NCBI RefSeq assembly: GCF_030867095.1 | Contig: NC_081824.1 | Location: forward strand, 141,389,433 to 141,453,432 | Direction of reading: 5' to 3' | DNA length: 64,000 nucleotides | DNA from: Alligator mississippiensis | Lineage: Eukaryota > Chordata > Crocodylia > Alligatoridae | In this document: positions 23,763 through 34,439 of the stretch, one piece after another | Position numbering within the stretch: the stretch's first letter is position 1 | Layout: every line of letters starts with the position of its first letter | The notes under the pieces: model-generated | Database searches by the model: none | What the model saw: only the letters and a program-made list of their open reading frames with translations | What the model was told of the DNA's origin: nothing | Program-made: the position numbers and the translations under genes

Positions 23763-24163
23763 TAGGGCTGTGCAAAACGGCTCTGTTCTGTTTCGCCTTG
23801 AGTTTCGATGGTTCGATAGAACAATGTTTTGTATGGAATTTCATTTCGAGTCGAAACAGCTGTTCTGTTCCATCGGGCTGTCCCAGCTGGGCTGCCTCCT
23901 GCCTCCAGCGCAATCTAGCACGGGAGTCGAAGAAGCAGCCCATCTGGGCTGCCTCGCTGGCCCCTCCCGGATCTTGCGCTGGGGATGGGAAGTCAGCCCA
24001 GCTGGACTGACTTCCCATCCCCAGCCTATGGTTGAAACCAGCCTTGTTTTGTTTCGAGGCTATTTCGAGGGCCTTTGTTTTGTTCTGATTTTGCCGTTTT
24101 GACCTCAAAATTGGTCAAAACAGTATCAGAATGAAATGGCCTGCAAAATTTCACACAGCCCTA
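23763..24163. mobile_element. hAT-type non-autonomous element
   Basis: The ends TAGGGCTGTGCAAAA and TTTCACACAGCCCTA are inverted repeats. Flanks CTCTTCAT (23755-23762) and CTTTTCAC (24164-24171) match at 6 of 8 bases and look like a worn 8-bp duplication. The interior has TTTCGA-rich arms around a GC-rich centre with an inverted CAGCCCAGCTGG motif, which explains the long frames on both strands. The element is 401 bp and non-coding. Confidence 0.75.
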
Positions 24164-24177
24164 CTTTTCACTACATT

Positions 24178-24370
24178 AAGGCCAGCTATAGACGTTACAC
24201 ATAAATAGGTATAAGTGATTAGAAACCAGTCTAACCCTGTAACAGAAAAGAAATTCAGTGCACATAGACAGGTTTAAAAATGGCCAAACCCACTCTAAGA
24301 TACACTTAGATGGATGTATCAGACTTAAGTGATTTGAGTTAGACCAGTCTATAGAACTTCTGGACCATAT
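24178..24370 (-). mobile_element. GGGACAGACATT-family element, diverged copy
   Basis: The left side has GACGTTACACATAAATAGG in place of GACATTACACATAAACTGG. The interior repeats the family order ATTAGAAACCAGTCTAACCCTGTAACAG, AGACAGGTTTAAAAATGGCC, and then 'gatgtatcagacttaagtga'. It is inverted relative to the 31204 copy. The right terminus is worn. Confidence 0.6.
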
Positions 24371-24952
24371 CTAAAAGCCCCCACATAGCAAGCTAGTACA
24401 AATTAGTTCCACCCATGTAAAGTCACATGCTAGTAAACTTTATATTTTGTCTTGTAGGTAAGATCAAAGTGAACCGGATGCAGAAAGAATATATTATGTC
24501 ATGTGAGTGAATGATGCAGGCTCCAGACACAGTGGCAAATGAAAGCTTCAGAGACATTACTCTGAGGCATAACTGATTGCTAATGCTCTTCAGTGTTGAG
24601 TCTAAAGCAAAATCTACTTCTGTTTTAGTTTTCTGTAAATCTTGGTACATTTATTGGCATATGTTTTGCTATATAACTCATGCCAAATTGTTCTGTATTT
24701 TTTAAATCTTCCTTCCTTCCTTCTCCTTTTCAATTTACCATTTTTTAAAAGTTAGCTCTTCCCTATTTTCCATTTTTTTTTTTATTATCCTCACCTTGTT
24801 CCAAGTTTTAAGAATAAGGGGAGGATAATAAAATAATTCTTCACTGTAATGTAGAATGGTAAAATCTCATTCATTTCTATTTTTGTCAGCTGTAGGAGCA
24901 TAACTTTTATAAACAGGAAGCCACAATTTTTGAGAGTGTCAGAAAAAGGACA
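24371..24952. other. AT-rich non-coding DNA
   Basis: A T-rich and CTTC-rich stretch lies at 24700-24790. No gene or known repeat was recognised. Confidence 0.45.
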
Positions 24953-25140
24953 GGGGTGTAGGTTATAGCTGTGTTGGTCTAAGGACATAGGCAGACAAGG
25001 TTCTTTGGGTGAATCTGATATCTTTTATTAGACCAGCTTAAATAGTTGGAAAAAAAATGTAAGCATGCTTTTGGGTTCAAAAACCCTTCGTCATGCTGAG
25101 ATAGCTTCTGCAGTTAGTGTATGCTCTTCCTGGATGGAAT
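24953..25140 (+). repeat. SINE-like repeat, best copy of the TTTTATTAGACCA family
   Basis: The head GGTTATAGCTGTGTTGGTCTAAG has a tRNA-like A-box feel. It is followed by ACATAGGCAGACAAGG, then GATATCTTTTATTAGACCAGCTTAAATAGTTGG, then 'gcttttgggttcaaaaacccttcgtcatgctgag'. Four further copies of the middle and tail lie at 25425, 26735, 30070 and 31738, all on this strand. I associate such repeats with crocodilian and turtle genomes, but I cannot give a database name. Confidence 0.6.
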
Positions 25141-25424
25141 GAAAAGTAAAGAAGCCAAAGGCTGGGCTGGTACAAAAAAGACAGAAATTCTACTTGTGAT
25201 TTGTTTACCTAGTGTCTGAGCTGTTCCCAAACTTGATGTCATTTGTAGCTAGGAGGTAGTGTTAATGAGGTGTTAATATGTTTGTAGGAGATGCAGTTTT
25301 AGAGGTTTGACTTTGATCAGTAGTGCTATTTCCATTTTCTTTGTCTTGAGAGGCTGTTGTACCATGTGAGGTTGTTGACTTAACAAGAGTTTCTCCTGTA
25401 GCTGGAAAAAGCAATCAGGGCTCA
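25141..25424. other. Non-coding DNA, possibly an extension of the SINE-like unit
   Basis: This lies between two copies of the same repeat family. Some of it may be a longer 3' part of the first copy, but no end could be set. Confidence 0.35.
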
Positions 25425-25530
25425 TGGTAAAGGGTGATATCTTTTATTAAACCAATAAGATTTTTGCAAAAAAAAATTCTTTAATTGTAAGTTTTCAGGC
25501 ACAAACACCCTTCATCAGGCATTGGAGAAA
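25425..25530 (+). repeat. SINE-like repeat, partial copy
   Basis: It shows GGGTGATATCTTTTATTAAACCAATAAGA, then a poly-A stretch, then 'aagttttcaggcacaaacacccttcatcaggca'. This is the family order seen at 24953, without the head. Confidence 0.6.
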
Positions 25531-26734
25531 AGATTGTAAAAGATCTCCTGGGTAGAAATGAAAGTTTGTATTTCATAGGATTTCAGAAAGGAGTCAATAG
25601 ATAGAAAGCTCCTTTGGGCAAGTGGTTCCTAGCTTGTAAGGAGTTTCTCAGCTCTCCTGTGAAGATCTGTGATGATGCAAATTACATTAAACAAAGGCAA
25701 GAGCAACATCTCAGGTTTCAGGTGGTCAAAGTTGCTTCCTACGTGGGAAATTATGAAGATTTCATTAAAAAAATCCACTAAAATCCTGTAGCTGGAAGAA
25801 CTTCAGGAAGGAATGATGTGGGCTAACACTCCCACTGATTTAAGTGGGATCAGGGTAGTTTCTTTTATTAGAATAGTTTGAAGAAGAAAAAACCTGCTGA
25901 GGAGCTTTCCTACATACAGTTCTTGTATTGTTTTAAAGAGAAATTTTAAATTGGTATACTTAAAGCCATATACCCCCTTCTGCAGACACACATATAGCAT
26001 TATAAGTAAGGACCTACTGAGAAAATGATTTAATGGAAATTGCAAAATTCAATATTGTTCATGAAAGTGGGCAATGTCCCCGAAATCCATGGAAGAAAAG
26101 AAAATGTATTGAAAATAAAATGCTGATTCTGTAGAGGTAGGGGTTGGGGTGCTGCCCACACAAAAGGGAGCCAAAATTGCTGCCATACTTACTTTTCACT
26201 GCTGATTGGTTAAGAGGGATGCTTGTTGTGTGGCCCTGCCACTCTCCACCAGTTGGTGGTGAGAGGCAGGGTTGTATGACAGACAGCCCTTGCAGCCAAT
26301 CAGTGATGTGGGAGAGGGCCACCACAATTAGCCTGCAAAAATGGCAGACAGTTCCATGATCTCTTTGTGAAATTGGCCAGCTGCCTCCTCAAGTTGGGTA
26401 GTCCCCTACTTATAAGGGTCTTTATCCTAATGCAGCTTATTTCCACAAATTTAGCAGGCTAAGGTATGCCTGTATACTTATGCCCATACTAATGCTTGTA
26501 CTGTTTAAAAAAATCACAAAGTCATATAAGACTTGTATATAGAACCCACATTTCTAGAGTCAAATTCATCAGGTACAATTCACAACCATGAAAATGAAAA
26601 CGGGGCAATAAAAGTGAGATTGCTAGGATGATAAAACATAAATAATTGTCAATACAATGAATATAATTGGTGTAAGAGCTCTAATTCTTTTTCTTTGTTA
26701 GTTTTCTCACTTAAACAGTAGTGTAAGGCTGATA
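25531..26734. other. Non-coding DNA
   Basis: No gene was recognised. At 26195-26310 an inverted pair (GCTGATTGGTTAAGAGGG / CAGCCAATCAG with GGTGGTGAGAGG) suggests a worn foldback unit, but the ends are unclear. Confidence 0.4.
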
Positions 26735-26885
26735 TTATAGCCATGATGATCCATAAATTAGCAAGAGGCAAAGATTTTCTTAGGAAACTATCTTTCATTG
26801 AATACTATCATTCATTGGACCAACTATGTAGTTGGGATAAAGTTAGACAAGATTTCTAAAGCAAGACATCCTTCCTCAGGTCTCT
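26735..26885 (+). repeat. SINE-like repeat copy
   Basis: It has a TATAGCCATGATGATCC head, then AGCAAGAGGCAAAG, then 'actatcattcattggaccaactatgtagttgggataaagttagacaag', then 'gacatccttcctcaggtct'. The block order matches the family, with a longer spacer. Confidence 0.6.
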
Positions 26886-27113
26886 GATCACAGGAATCCA
26901 GGCACAGCATAGTGAAAAACAGCAGAGGGGAGTGGGTAAGAGAAATTCTCCAGGGGCAGCAGACACAAAATTAGCAGGAGAAAATAAGCTGATTCCTGGG
27001 AGATCAAGGTTTATCAAAAGGATGATGAAGGGTCATTCTCACCATACTTGTGTGGAAAGAATTCAGAAGTTGGGGAAAAATATAAGGTTCTGTAAACCCA
27101 ACATCAATATTTA
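26886..27113. other. Non-coding DNA
   Basis: It lies between the SINE-like copy and the GIY-YIG fragment. It may belong to the 3' part of either element. Nothing distinct was recognised. Confidence 0.35.
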
Positions 27114-27400
27114 ATTATTGGTTCTTGGTGTCCAGCGAGCTTATGAATCTTTGTTCCTAAGTATGCTTTTTAAAGATGTTAGGCAGATTTCCCTTGACCC
27201 TGAGGATAGTGAGGTCAGAGAGGAAGTGGTTGTTCTGGGAGAAATGTGCCCCTAATGGTGTATGTATGTCTTTGTCCTTTATACTGTTTCTTTGGGAGCT
27301 CATTCTTGTGCATAGTTCCTGTTTAATTTTACCTATGTAGTTGCCATGTGGGGCAGTTGGTGCACTGGATCAGGTATTTCACATTTTTGGAAAGGCACGT
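27114..27400 (-). pseudogene. GIY-YIG endonuclease fragment of a Penelope-like retroelement
   Basis: The minus strand encodes a stretch beginning APTAPHGNYIGKIKQEL and going on with a region containing TPLGAHFSQNNHFLSDL and LRVKGNLPNIFKK. The order YIG, then a helix with R.....SIK, then TPLG.HF, then DLTILRVKG follows the C-terminal GIY-YIG nuclease of Penelope-like elements. In those elements it cuts target DNA for reverse transcription. The frame is broken and no reverse transcriptase was identified upstream, so this is a dead 3' fragment. The identification is by eye. Confidence 0.5.
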
Positions 27401-27470
27401 GTTAGAACAATGGATTTGGTGGGGGGGTGTTAATGTTGGTAGTGTTGGCACAGGATTTATTACCCAGATA

Positions 27471-28358
27471 CCTTGTTATGGACACACCCAAAACCCTAAG
27501 GCTGAAAATGACTTCTCCATTCAATAATAAACAACTTTTATTGATACACAGTGATAACAGATAAGAATAATGCAAACAATTCTATATCTACCAGTCCTAG
27601 AGTGGTCGCAGGGGGAAGGTATGTCTGGCCAGTATGTAAGTTTCACTCTGAGGTTCTTTTTTGAATATCAGATGTCAGCAGCCTGGAGGTTGAAGCCTGA
27701 GGGACCCCCCCTCCTCCCCGCCTTCCAGTGGCTGGGTGAGAATGGGCTGGTAGTGTGCCGTCTGTCCATGGTGGCCTTGGGCTCCCCTTTCAGGGACCTT
27801 TCGCTGCTCTGAAATCCCTCTTTCTGTATTCTTTTTTTCCTTCTGATGACTCTTTATTCCTTGGCATTGTTGATTGGTCTCCCTGTGGACGTCATATTGT
27901 TCATGTCCTGTCCTGTCCTGTCAGCATATTCTGTTGTTTAACAAACCCACCACATGCACACATCCTAATTTCATTATTTACCAGTTTTACCTAACTTAGT
28001 CCATCTACCAAAACTGGAAATCCCAAGGGTTCTACAGTTTGGCACTGTGACCTACAGAGTCCCTTTTCTCTGTTTGGGTATACTGTTCGTGTTATGTAAT
28101 AGCGTGGTGCATATCTTCAATTTCTCAGCCTGTGTGTCTGTTTACTTCAGACACAGTGGGCCGTGAAGGCAACTTTGTCATAAACAGGCTTTTAAAAATC
28201 AATTAACCCTTGCTGTTCCTTGGAACCATTGCTCTAATGCAATATATCTACTTTACCTACAAGTCAGTTCCCAAAAACAAATCCCTAAATACCACTTTCT
28301 AGCCATCAGATAGTGGTGGCAGTGGAGATGTGCTTACAGATTAAACATTCCTTGCCAA
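27471..28358 (-). mobile_element. LTR-like insertion, possible solo LTR
   Basis: An insertion of about 0.9 kb follows the GIY-YIG fragment on the minus strand. Read on minus, it has an AATAAA signal near its end, followed by an end of the form GTGTCCATAACA, and no coding domain. Short GTAT-type matches occur at both edges. This fits an old solo LTR, but no paired internal region is visible and the boundaries are uncertain. It could also be another non-coding element. Confidence 0.3.
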
Positions 28359-28788
28359 GATACTGTTGTGTTCCAGTTGATGTCTGTTGGGCAGTGGAGA
28401 GTTTGTTTCTGATGATGAGTTGGGCAAGGTTAGGGGGCTGTTTGAAAGCCAGAAGCAGAGGGGCTGGGAATATTTCTCTCAAGGTCTGATCTTTGGTGAA
28501 TGTAGGCTGTAGTTGTTTGGTGATTCATCTGATCGGTTCCAGTATGGAGTGGTAGGTGACCACCAGGAGTGTGTGATCTCAGGGGGTTTGTGTTTGGAAT
28601 CATTGCTGGTCTTGCAGACATAGGTATGGTGGTCTGTGGGTTTTCTGCATGGTTTGCAGGGTGCTGTCCGGTGTATGGATTGTGGTAATAAGAAAGTTGA
28701 TATTAGTGTAGGAGTATCCTAGACAAAGTATTCCTTGCCCCTCACATCGCTTAGACTAATTATGCCTTGGGTTAGTCTCAGACTCACT
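28359..28788. other. Unassigned repeat-like DNA
   Basis: The minus strand has long, Ser/Thr/Pro/His-rich open stretches without stops, for example 28430-28621, which look like a decayed coding or UTR part of a retroelement. It may belong with the GIY-YIG fragment, split by the LTR-like insertion, but I recognise no domain in it. Confidence 0.35.
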
Positions 28789-29274
28789 GGCTGCATCTAG
28801 ACAAGCATAGCCATGTGGTATGTGGCACTGCAGACCTTTCTGTGGCGTGACATACCACACATTCAGGCATTTCCTGCACCACTACTTTGCATCACAGGGG
28901 TTTTATTTGACTCCTGGAAATCCAGAGGTCAAAAAACCCACACAGAAAAAAAGTGGGGTGGCATATACAGGGACAACATGAGCCACCCAAAACTGGAGCC
29001 TGGCCAGCTACAGTTGCACTCTAGCAGCTGGCCACGCTCCAAGCTGCAGGAGTGACATGGCTGCAGCTTCCCCAGCCCCCAGGACCTCAGGTAGGGCTGC
29101 TGGAACCAGCAACTGTGCTGGCACCAGCCTCTCCTACCCCACCCGGGGTAACCTGCTGTGTGTCAGAGGGTGCATGGCACAGACTTTCCCCAGGGACAAC
29201 TAGCAGTGGCACAAGGTGTCCTGCTGGTAGTTATCCCCGGGGAACCAAACACCCACACTCAACTAGACATGGCC
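28789..29274. mobile_element. MITE with GC-rich centre
   Basis: The left end GGCTGCATCTAGACAAGC and the right end CTCAACTAGACATGGCC are loose inverted repeats. A short palindrome GTGGTATGTG...CATACCACA sits just inside the left end. The centre is GC-rich, hence the long spurious frames at 29052-29397. Confidence 0.5.
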
Positions 29275-29439
29275 ACTAAAACCAAAACAACAACTGAGCC
29301 AAAACTCCCCAAACCTAAATCCCCTGCACATGCCAAATTTAGATTAAAAATACTTTGTACATATGTAAATCTCATTCCAAGTATTTTCTCTCACTGAAGT
29401 GCCTCTATGCACTTCTGTCCCTGGAGGTCTTCAACTGGT

Positions 29440-29640
29440 TTGGTTGCATGATTTTCTTCTATTGCTATCATTCATTAATCATGTTTTTTGGAGTAGTGCC
29501 CAAGAGCCAACTAAGAACAGGGCCCCAGTGTGTTAGATGTTGACAAGCACAACAGCGAAAGTCTCTGTCCTAAAGAGCTTGCAGTCTAAATAACGAGACG
29601 GGAAGAGTCAAAGGGAAAGGGAAAATAAACAAACTGAACA
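29440..29640 (+). repeat. Old MIR/L3-type repeat
   Basis: It contains 'gtagtgcccaagagccaactaagaacagggccccagtgtgttagatgttgacaagcac' and 'gtctctgtcctaaagagcttgcagtctaaataacgagac'. This is the same ancient family as the first half of the 22390 copy. Confidence 0.65.
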
Positions 29641-30069
29641 ATGCTATGGCAGAAAACATCCAGTTATTTCCACAGTTTGGGGTGGTTGGGCAGGGTGGGT
29701 GCCCTGAAGAGGGGATTGGTTAAAATGGAAAGAAGTAGGAAGGAAAGGGGATAAAGAAGCAGCATGAGGAGCAAATAATACCAGATGTACAATGAGGCTG
29801 GGTTGAAGAGACTGAGGAACAAGTAGGGCAATGATTGGAGCAAACCACCAATCAGCACAGTTGGAGAAAGTCCAAATCAGAATGAATTCACTTGATACTC
29901 CCAACTTTGGCTTTTTCTGCTCCTCCTATAGGCCAGAGTGTCTGAAGTATCCTTGTCCCTCCCCCAAAGGTAGCAACCTCCAGATTTGCTAGCTTCTGCA
30001 GCTGTTCCAACAGGTTGGATTCTCACATATATAACAAGGACTCTAGATGAAAGAGAGTTTAACATATAT
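29641..30069. other. Non-coding DNA
   Basis: No gene was recognised. GGAAAGG-rich low complexity lies at 29700-29770. Confidence 0.4.
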
Positions 30070-30150
30070 TCATAAAAAGAAACAAGAGACAAGGATTTCT
30101 GTGGATGATACCTTTTATCGAACCATTTAAATGGTTGGGGTAGACATAAA
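30070..30150 (+). repeat. SINE-like repeat, short copy
   Basis: It shows 'gagacaaggatttctgtggatgataccttttatcgaaccatttaaatggttggggtag', the diagnostic centre of the TTTTATTAGACCA family. Confidence 0.5.
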
Positions 30151-31085
30151 AAGAAGTACAGTGACCTAGGTATTTGTATATGTAATGCTTGCTTACAAAC
30201 CCAATGGGTACATTTGGATTTGTGGACTGAGATGAGCAGGGAACCCACCATAACAATGTGGAAAGTCTCACAAGGTAAAACTTGTGAACTTTAAGACACT
30301 TGCTTGTTACAGTGAGCAGTTCTGGCAATGGTTGCTGTAAATTTCATGATCGTTTTTCCCTCTACTACCACTCTGGTTTAATGTTTTGTTGCTTCAGTTG
30401 CAGTTTAATGTTGCATTTCAGTTTTCTTTATTTCCGTTTGTGAATACGTTCCCTTTTTCATACTCTTTTTGCTGATGATGAGAGGGGCATCTCCATTAGT
30501 GTAAAGTCTTCCGTTTATGCACAAAACAGGTGCAACAAAGATGGCAGTATTGTTACCATCCCTACATAGCCCATATTGTGATCTAAGATCTGCACTTCTG
30601 GGTAGTTCCATTCTCCTGATCTATTCCTCCTGCTTTGATGTTGCCTAAAGTATGTTTAGTGTTGTGTTAGTTTTTGGAATGTGCTTTGATTCTGCAAGTA
30701 TTCCAGAGGTTTACAAATCAAAAAGCTTTACAGGTAATCATCAGAATTTTTCTTGGTTCATTTTCTTTCTTGTTATTTACTTATGATAAACTTTCTTTAC
30801 TTTGCTTTAGCTTCTTTATACATATAGTGATGGCTTCCAATTCAGGCTTGTATAAAATGAAAAATGTACATTCCTAGTTTTGGAGGTGATAAAAACTTGA
30901 CAGATATTTGGTTTGAGTTGGCTTGTTATTCCCAATGGAATAACACATGTTCACAAAGCTTTCTTCAGTGTCTTTTTCCTTTCTGGTTTTGGGGGATTTA
31001 CACATTGTAAAGGATAACTTTATCCTCTGTCTTTCTTTTTTTGTTCTTAAGTATATCTGTAGGCTGAGTGGCTGTTTCAGATTTA
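30151..31085. other. Non-coding DNA
   Basis: AT-rich, with no recognised gene, RNA or repeat. Confidence 0.45.
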
Positions 31086-31175
31086 ATTAACCTGATCTTG
31101 GAATCTCAGCCGTACTGGACCTGGCTAGTAATACGTCGATGGGAGACCACCTTGGACTCCTAGACATGATATGAG
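31086..31175 (+). repeat. 5S rRNA-derived sequence (pseudogene or 5S-headed SINE)
   Basis: The blocks 'cctgatcttggaatctcagc', 'ctggacctggctagtaatacgtcgatgggagaccaccttgga' follow the internal-promoter half of vertebrate 5S rRNA (TGATCTCGGAAGCTAAGC, GGGCCTGGTTAGTACTTGGATGGGAGACC). The first 40 bases of a 5S gene and a pairing 3' end are missing, and the internal promoter is altered, so it is not a working gene. 5S-headed SINEs such as AmnSINE1 and SINE3 types are known in amniotes, and this may be one of their heads. Confidence 0.65.
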
Positions 31176-31203
31176 TTAAGGAATTGTGGTTAAACATGGG
31201 GAT

Positions 31204-31400
31204 CTGGGACACAAGTTCATTAAACTGATTTAATCTAGATCAGTTAAGTCTGATACGACATCCATCTAAGTTTATCTTAAACTGGTTTTGGCCATTTTGA
31301 AAGTGGTTTATGCACACCGAACTTCTGATCTGTTACAGATTTGAACTGGTTTCCAACCACTTATACCAGTTTGTGTGTAATTTCTGTCCTTGGTCTAGGC
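31204..31400 (+). mobile_element. GGGACAGACATT-family element, diverged copy
   Basis: It starts near CTGGGACACAAGTTC and runs through 'gatcagttaagtctgatacgacatccatctaagtttatctt', ACTGGTTTTGGCCATTTTGAAAGTGGTTTATGCACACCGAAC and ACTTATACCAGTTTGTGTGTAATTTCTGTCC. It aligns nearly end to end with the 2407-2592 copy. Confidence 0.65.
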
Positions 31401-31737
31401 GGGTATTAGGCCAAAAAATGAGATTGTAGGAAGATTTTATTTCACCCCATTATTGCTGCTCATCTGACACAGGAATGGAAGGAAGAAAAGATGTCTCTAC
31501 CTGTTTTTTGTGCAAATATAGCTTTGATTATAAAATGGATGCTGTTTTTTAAAAATGAAAGTGTGTTGTGATTTCTAAATATCAGGGTTTATTGACATCA
31601 TTTCCCAGAGATGCTCTTTGAGATCTATTAAACAGATGTCCATAGGTTGCTTGACCCTGGTAAGGCAGTGGAAAAAAAAGTATTTCCATTTTTTGTCCTT
31701 TATTGGTAGAAAACTGCTCAAGTAAAATAATGTGAGA
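31401..31737. other. Non-coding DNA
   Basis: AT-rich spacer with no recognised feature. Confidence 0.45.
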
Positions 31738-31850
31738 AGCAAGGTCTGTTTAGTAATATCTTTTATTGAACCAACTATAAGGTTGGGAGGGATGTTAGAC
31801 AAACTTTTGGGCATAAAGTGCCCTTTCTCAGGTCTGGGAAAGAAGCAGAT
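31738..31850 (+). repeat. SINE-like repeat copy
   Basis: It shows 'agcaaggtctgtttagtaatatcttttattgaaccaactataaggttgggagggatgttagacaaacttttgggcataaagtgccctttctcaggtctggg'. This is a clear copy of the TTTTATTAGACCA family, lacking the head. Confidence 0.6.
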
Positions 31851-32579
31851 ATAGTCTAAAGTAAATAGCAGGCAAAACAGCTCCAGTATAAGTCAAAGTG
31901 AAATAACGGAAGACACCAAAGCTGAATTCCAAACTTTCACTCATCAAGCCAGCTCAGCAGCAACTCAACATGCTTTTAGCTCAGGAATGACTTGCTTTAG
32001 GGCCCGAGCAATTGGACAAATGGAGCATATTTGTTTTTTTACCATTCACACCTCATTGGAGGAGAGTGTTCGCATTTATGGGATTTGGAACAATTTCTGT
32101 TTTTTCAGCACTGGTGCTCCAGCCCTTTTACAGCAAGCTGTGTTTCAATTATGGTCAGATAAAACTTCAGACTCGTTCTCCTGGAAAGTTAAAGATATTG
32201 ACGTGTGCTCAGGCCTTGGTCACCAGCAGACAGAAACTTCTAGCTATAATGAAGGCATAGAGGAGATAAAAGAAATGTCTCATATTGCCCATGCAGTTTC
32301 ACAGAACCCATTCCTGCTTCTCTCTGCAATGGTCCAGATGCCTTTCCTAACACAGGAAGGCTTTCAGTAAACACAGCTGTTCAGAGAACTAGTGGATATC
32401 TCATGACCATGAAAATTTGCCATTGCTAAAAAAAGTCCTTTTTTTTAATTTAAAGAGGTTGAAGCAATAGAACTCTGCCAAGACCAAGCATGTAACAATG
32501 GACCCTTAGATCTTCAGCCTCATGTTCTTCTGGTTAATGTACTTCAGGTGATGGTCTGGCTCTCCTTTGAAGCATCACA
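31851..32579. other. Non-coding DNA with chance frames
   Basis: The plus-strand frame at 31987-32370 (127 codons) has no domain, no repeat content and no splice-like context that I can defend. No gene is called. Confidence 0.4.
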
Positions 32580-32812
32580 GGGTATATGTAGACTGGAGCT
32601 ACTGTGCAGTGAGTAGCTTCATTGGGCATTTGTAGTGGTTTAGCCATGACAGCATTATGCTCAGTGTATGCTGGCCATCAAACTATATATTTAGCTCTTC
32701 AGACAGGTTTTCCAGCCATGCTCCATGCTGTAGTGGCTCCAGTGCTAGCAGTATCTGCGGTAGCTAGTTTAAAACCAGCTTGGACATGTGTGCACATACC
32801 CACAAATGTAGT
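32580..32812. mobile_element. Small hAT-like MITE
   Basis: The left end AGGGTATATGTAGACTGGAG pairs loosely with the right end CTTGGACATGTGTGCACATACCC. A GAGCTACTGTGCAGTGAG motif lies just inside, as in the other MITEs. It is non-coding. Confidence 0.5.
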
Positions 32813-33038
32813 AATTCAACTCATAGGATGCAATGACTGGACTTTTCTTGCTTGTTTTATTTACTTTTATGCATCAATCATACATTTCTCACTTTTTGGA
32901 AAAATGAAAACGAGGCTGGGAGAAACAGCTGACAACAGAATTCTGGTCTGCAAATGTTGGCGATGTCAAAGTACATACTTCAGTGAGGCCACTTGAAAAT
33001 CTTCTTTAGCTCTGGGGGTTGAATTCAAAGCCCACACC
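32813..33038. other. Non-coding DNA
   Basis: Short spacer with no feature recognised. Confidence 0.4.
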
Positions 33039-33343
33039 AGTAGTTCTCAACCCTTCTACACTCAAAGTCCCCCTTAGAAAATGCCAGCTCCTAGCTGCCA
33101 CTCATTTTTGGACTACAGAAAAACAGAGCAATTTTTTTGTTTCAAAGAACTCAAAAAGACCATAACAGGGCAGAATAGTTTTGACGCTATGGATTTCTAT
33201 TGGAAATCTCTTGGTTTGTCTTGGGAATCATGTGTAGGTGTTTGCACATCTAAGAGTGCTAATCTTGTGTGCCATACCACAGCACCCTTAAAAGGATTTC
33301 ATGGCTCTCCAGGGTGCCGCAACACCCTGGTTGAGAATTACTG
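33039..33343. mobile_element. hAT-type non-autonomous element
   Basis: The ends CAGTAGTTCTCAACCC and GGTTGAGAATTACTG are inverted repeats of the same CAGTGGTTCTCAACC type as the 16640 element. The subterminal 'gggtgccgcaacaccctgg' corresponds to the 'gtgcc' bearing end there. The length, 305 bp, is nearly identical. No 8-bp duplication can be read. Confidence 0.7.
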
Positions 33344-34439
33344 ACCTAAATATAAGTTTCAATGAAATCAATCTCTCACCTCTTAATATAGCCCTGAAAA
33401 CATGACACGGGCCTTTCTGTGTGTCCACTATGGACCACAAATGCCCTTATAGCACTACAAAAGTCAAGAGGACAGGTATTCACACTCCCTATCGTGCTAC
33501 AGAAATGGTGCCAGCGCTACATAAATATTCCTGTTTAAAACAGGAACTTTTCTGTAGTTCTGTGTTTTGTACCACCACATGTAATATCTATACAGCTACA
33601 TGCCACTCCCACATATAATATGTAATCTCATAGGCAATCTTTTAGATCCCCAGCATCCCACTGTGCTCTGCACTCCCTACAGATTCTTCCTCCAAGGTGA
33701 AGAGAAACAGAGAGCCACAGGCTCCATTACAGCCTGGTGTGACAAGCTGTCAGGGGGTGTTTGCTGCTGCTGCTCCAGTCATTGGAGCTGTCTGACACAG
33801 CACCATGGCTCCAGTCATTGTAGGAGCAGGTATCAAAGATAGCCCTCCAGTGTCTGTGGGGGCAGTGGGGGCCAAGGAAAGATGCTGCTTTGGGACCTGT
33901 GACCTACAAGTAACCTCTCATTGCCCCCTGGGTAGTGAGCCCACCTTTGCAGCGACTTCGTAGTGTTCCAGCCAGGTGCCTCTGAACATGTGTATGCTGC
34001 CATTGCTCTCTATTTTTGTAGTGGTGCAAATGAATGGATATCCTATGCTGCCTGTCCAAAGGAGGCTCCTTTTTTTGCTTCTTTTGTGCAAATGAGAGCA
34101 AACAAAGTCTTGCTGAGCAGCAGTAAAACACAGTGTTTTTGCCAGTTTTTGTATCAGGAACCTTGCAATTATTAGGCATTGTAAATGCTACAGTTGAGAG
34201 ATTGGGCAGATGAGCTTGCTCAGGAGCCTTGGGGATTCTTTGCTGTTTTAGATTCGCTGAAAAAAAATGGGACAAGAAAGCTGATGCTGGTGAAAGAAAA
34301 AGTACAGGGAGGCACATTTCAGTGCCTGGGTATAGGAGCCCGAGAATCTTCTTATCAATCAGCAGAAAATAAAAAAAAACAAACCCTTTCTCATCCTGAA
34401 TTTGGAGCAAATGCTATTGTATCTCTGCATATGAACCGA
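33344..34439. other. Non-coding DNA
   Basis: No gene was recognised. The 168-codon minus frame at 33904-34410 shows no domain. A GC-rich patch with CTGCTGCTGCTCC and repeated CTCCAGTCATTG lies at 33760-33830. Confidence 0.4.

Noticed and set aside
31086-31175. Functional 5S rRNA gene
   Set aside because: The 5' third and the closing stem are missing and the internal promoter is altered.
32622-32996. 124-codon frame with hydrophobic stretches
   Set aside because: Starts inside a MITE and continues into unrelated DNA, so the hydrophobic run is not evidence of a membrane protein.
33904-34410. 168-codon minus-strand frame
   Set aside because: No domain, no related sequence in the window, and no exon-like context. 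It fits a chance frame.
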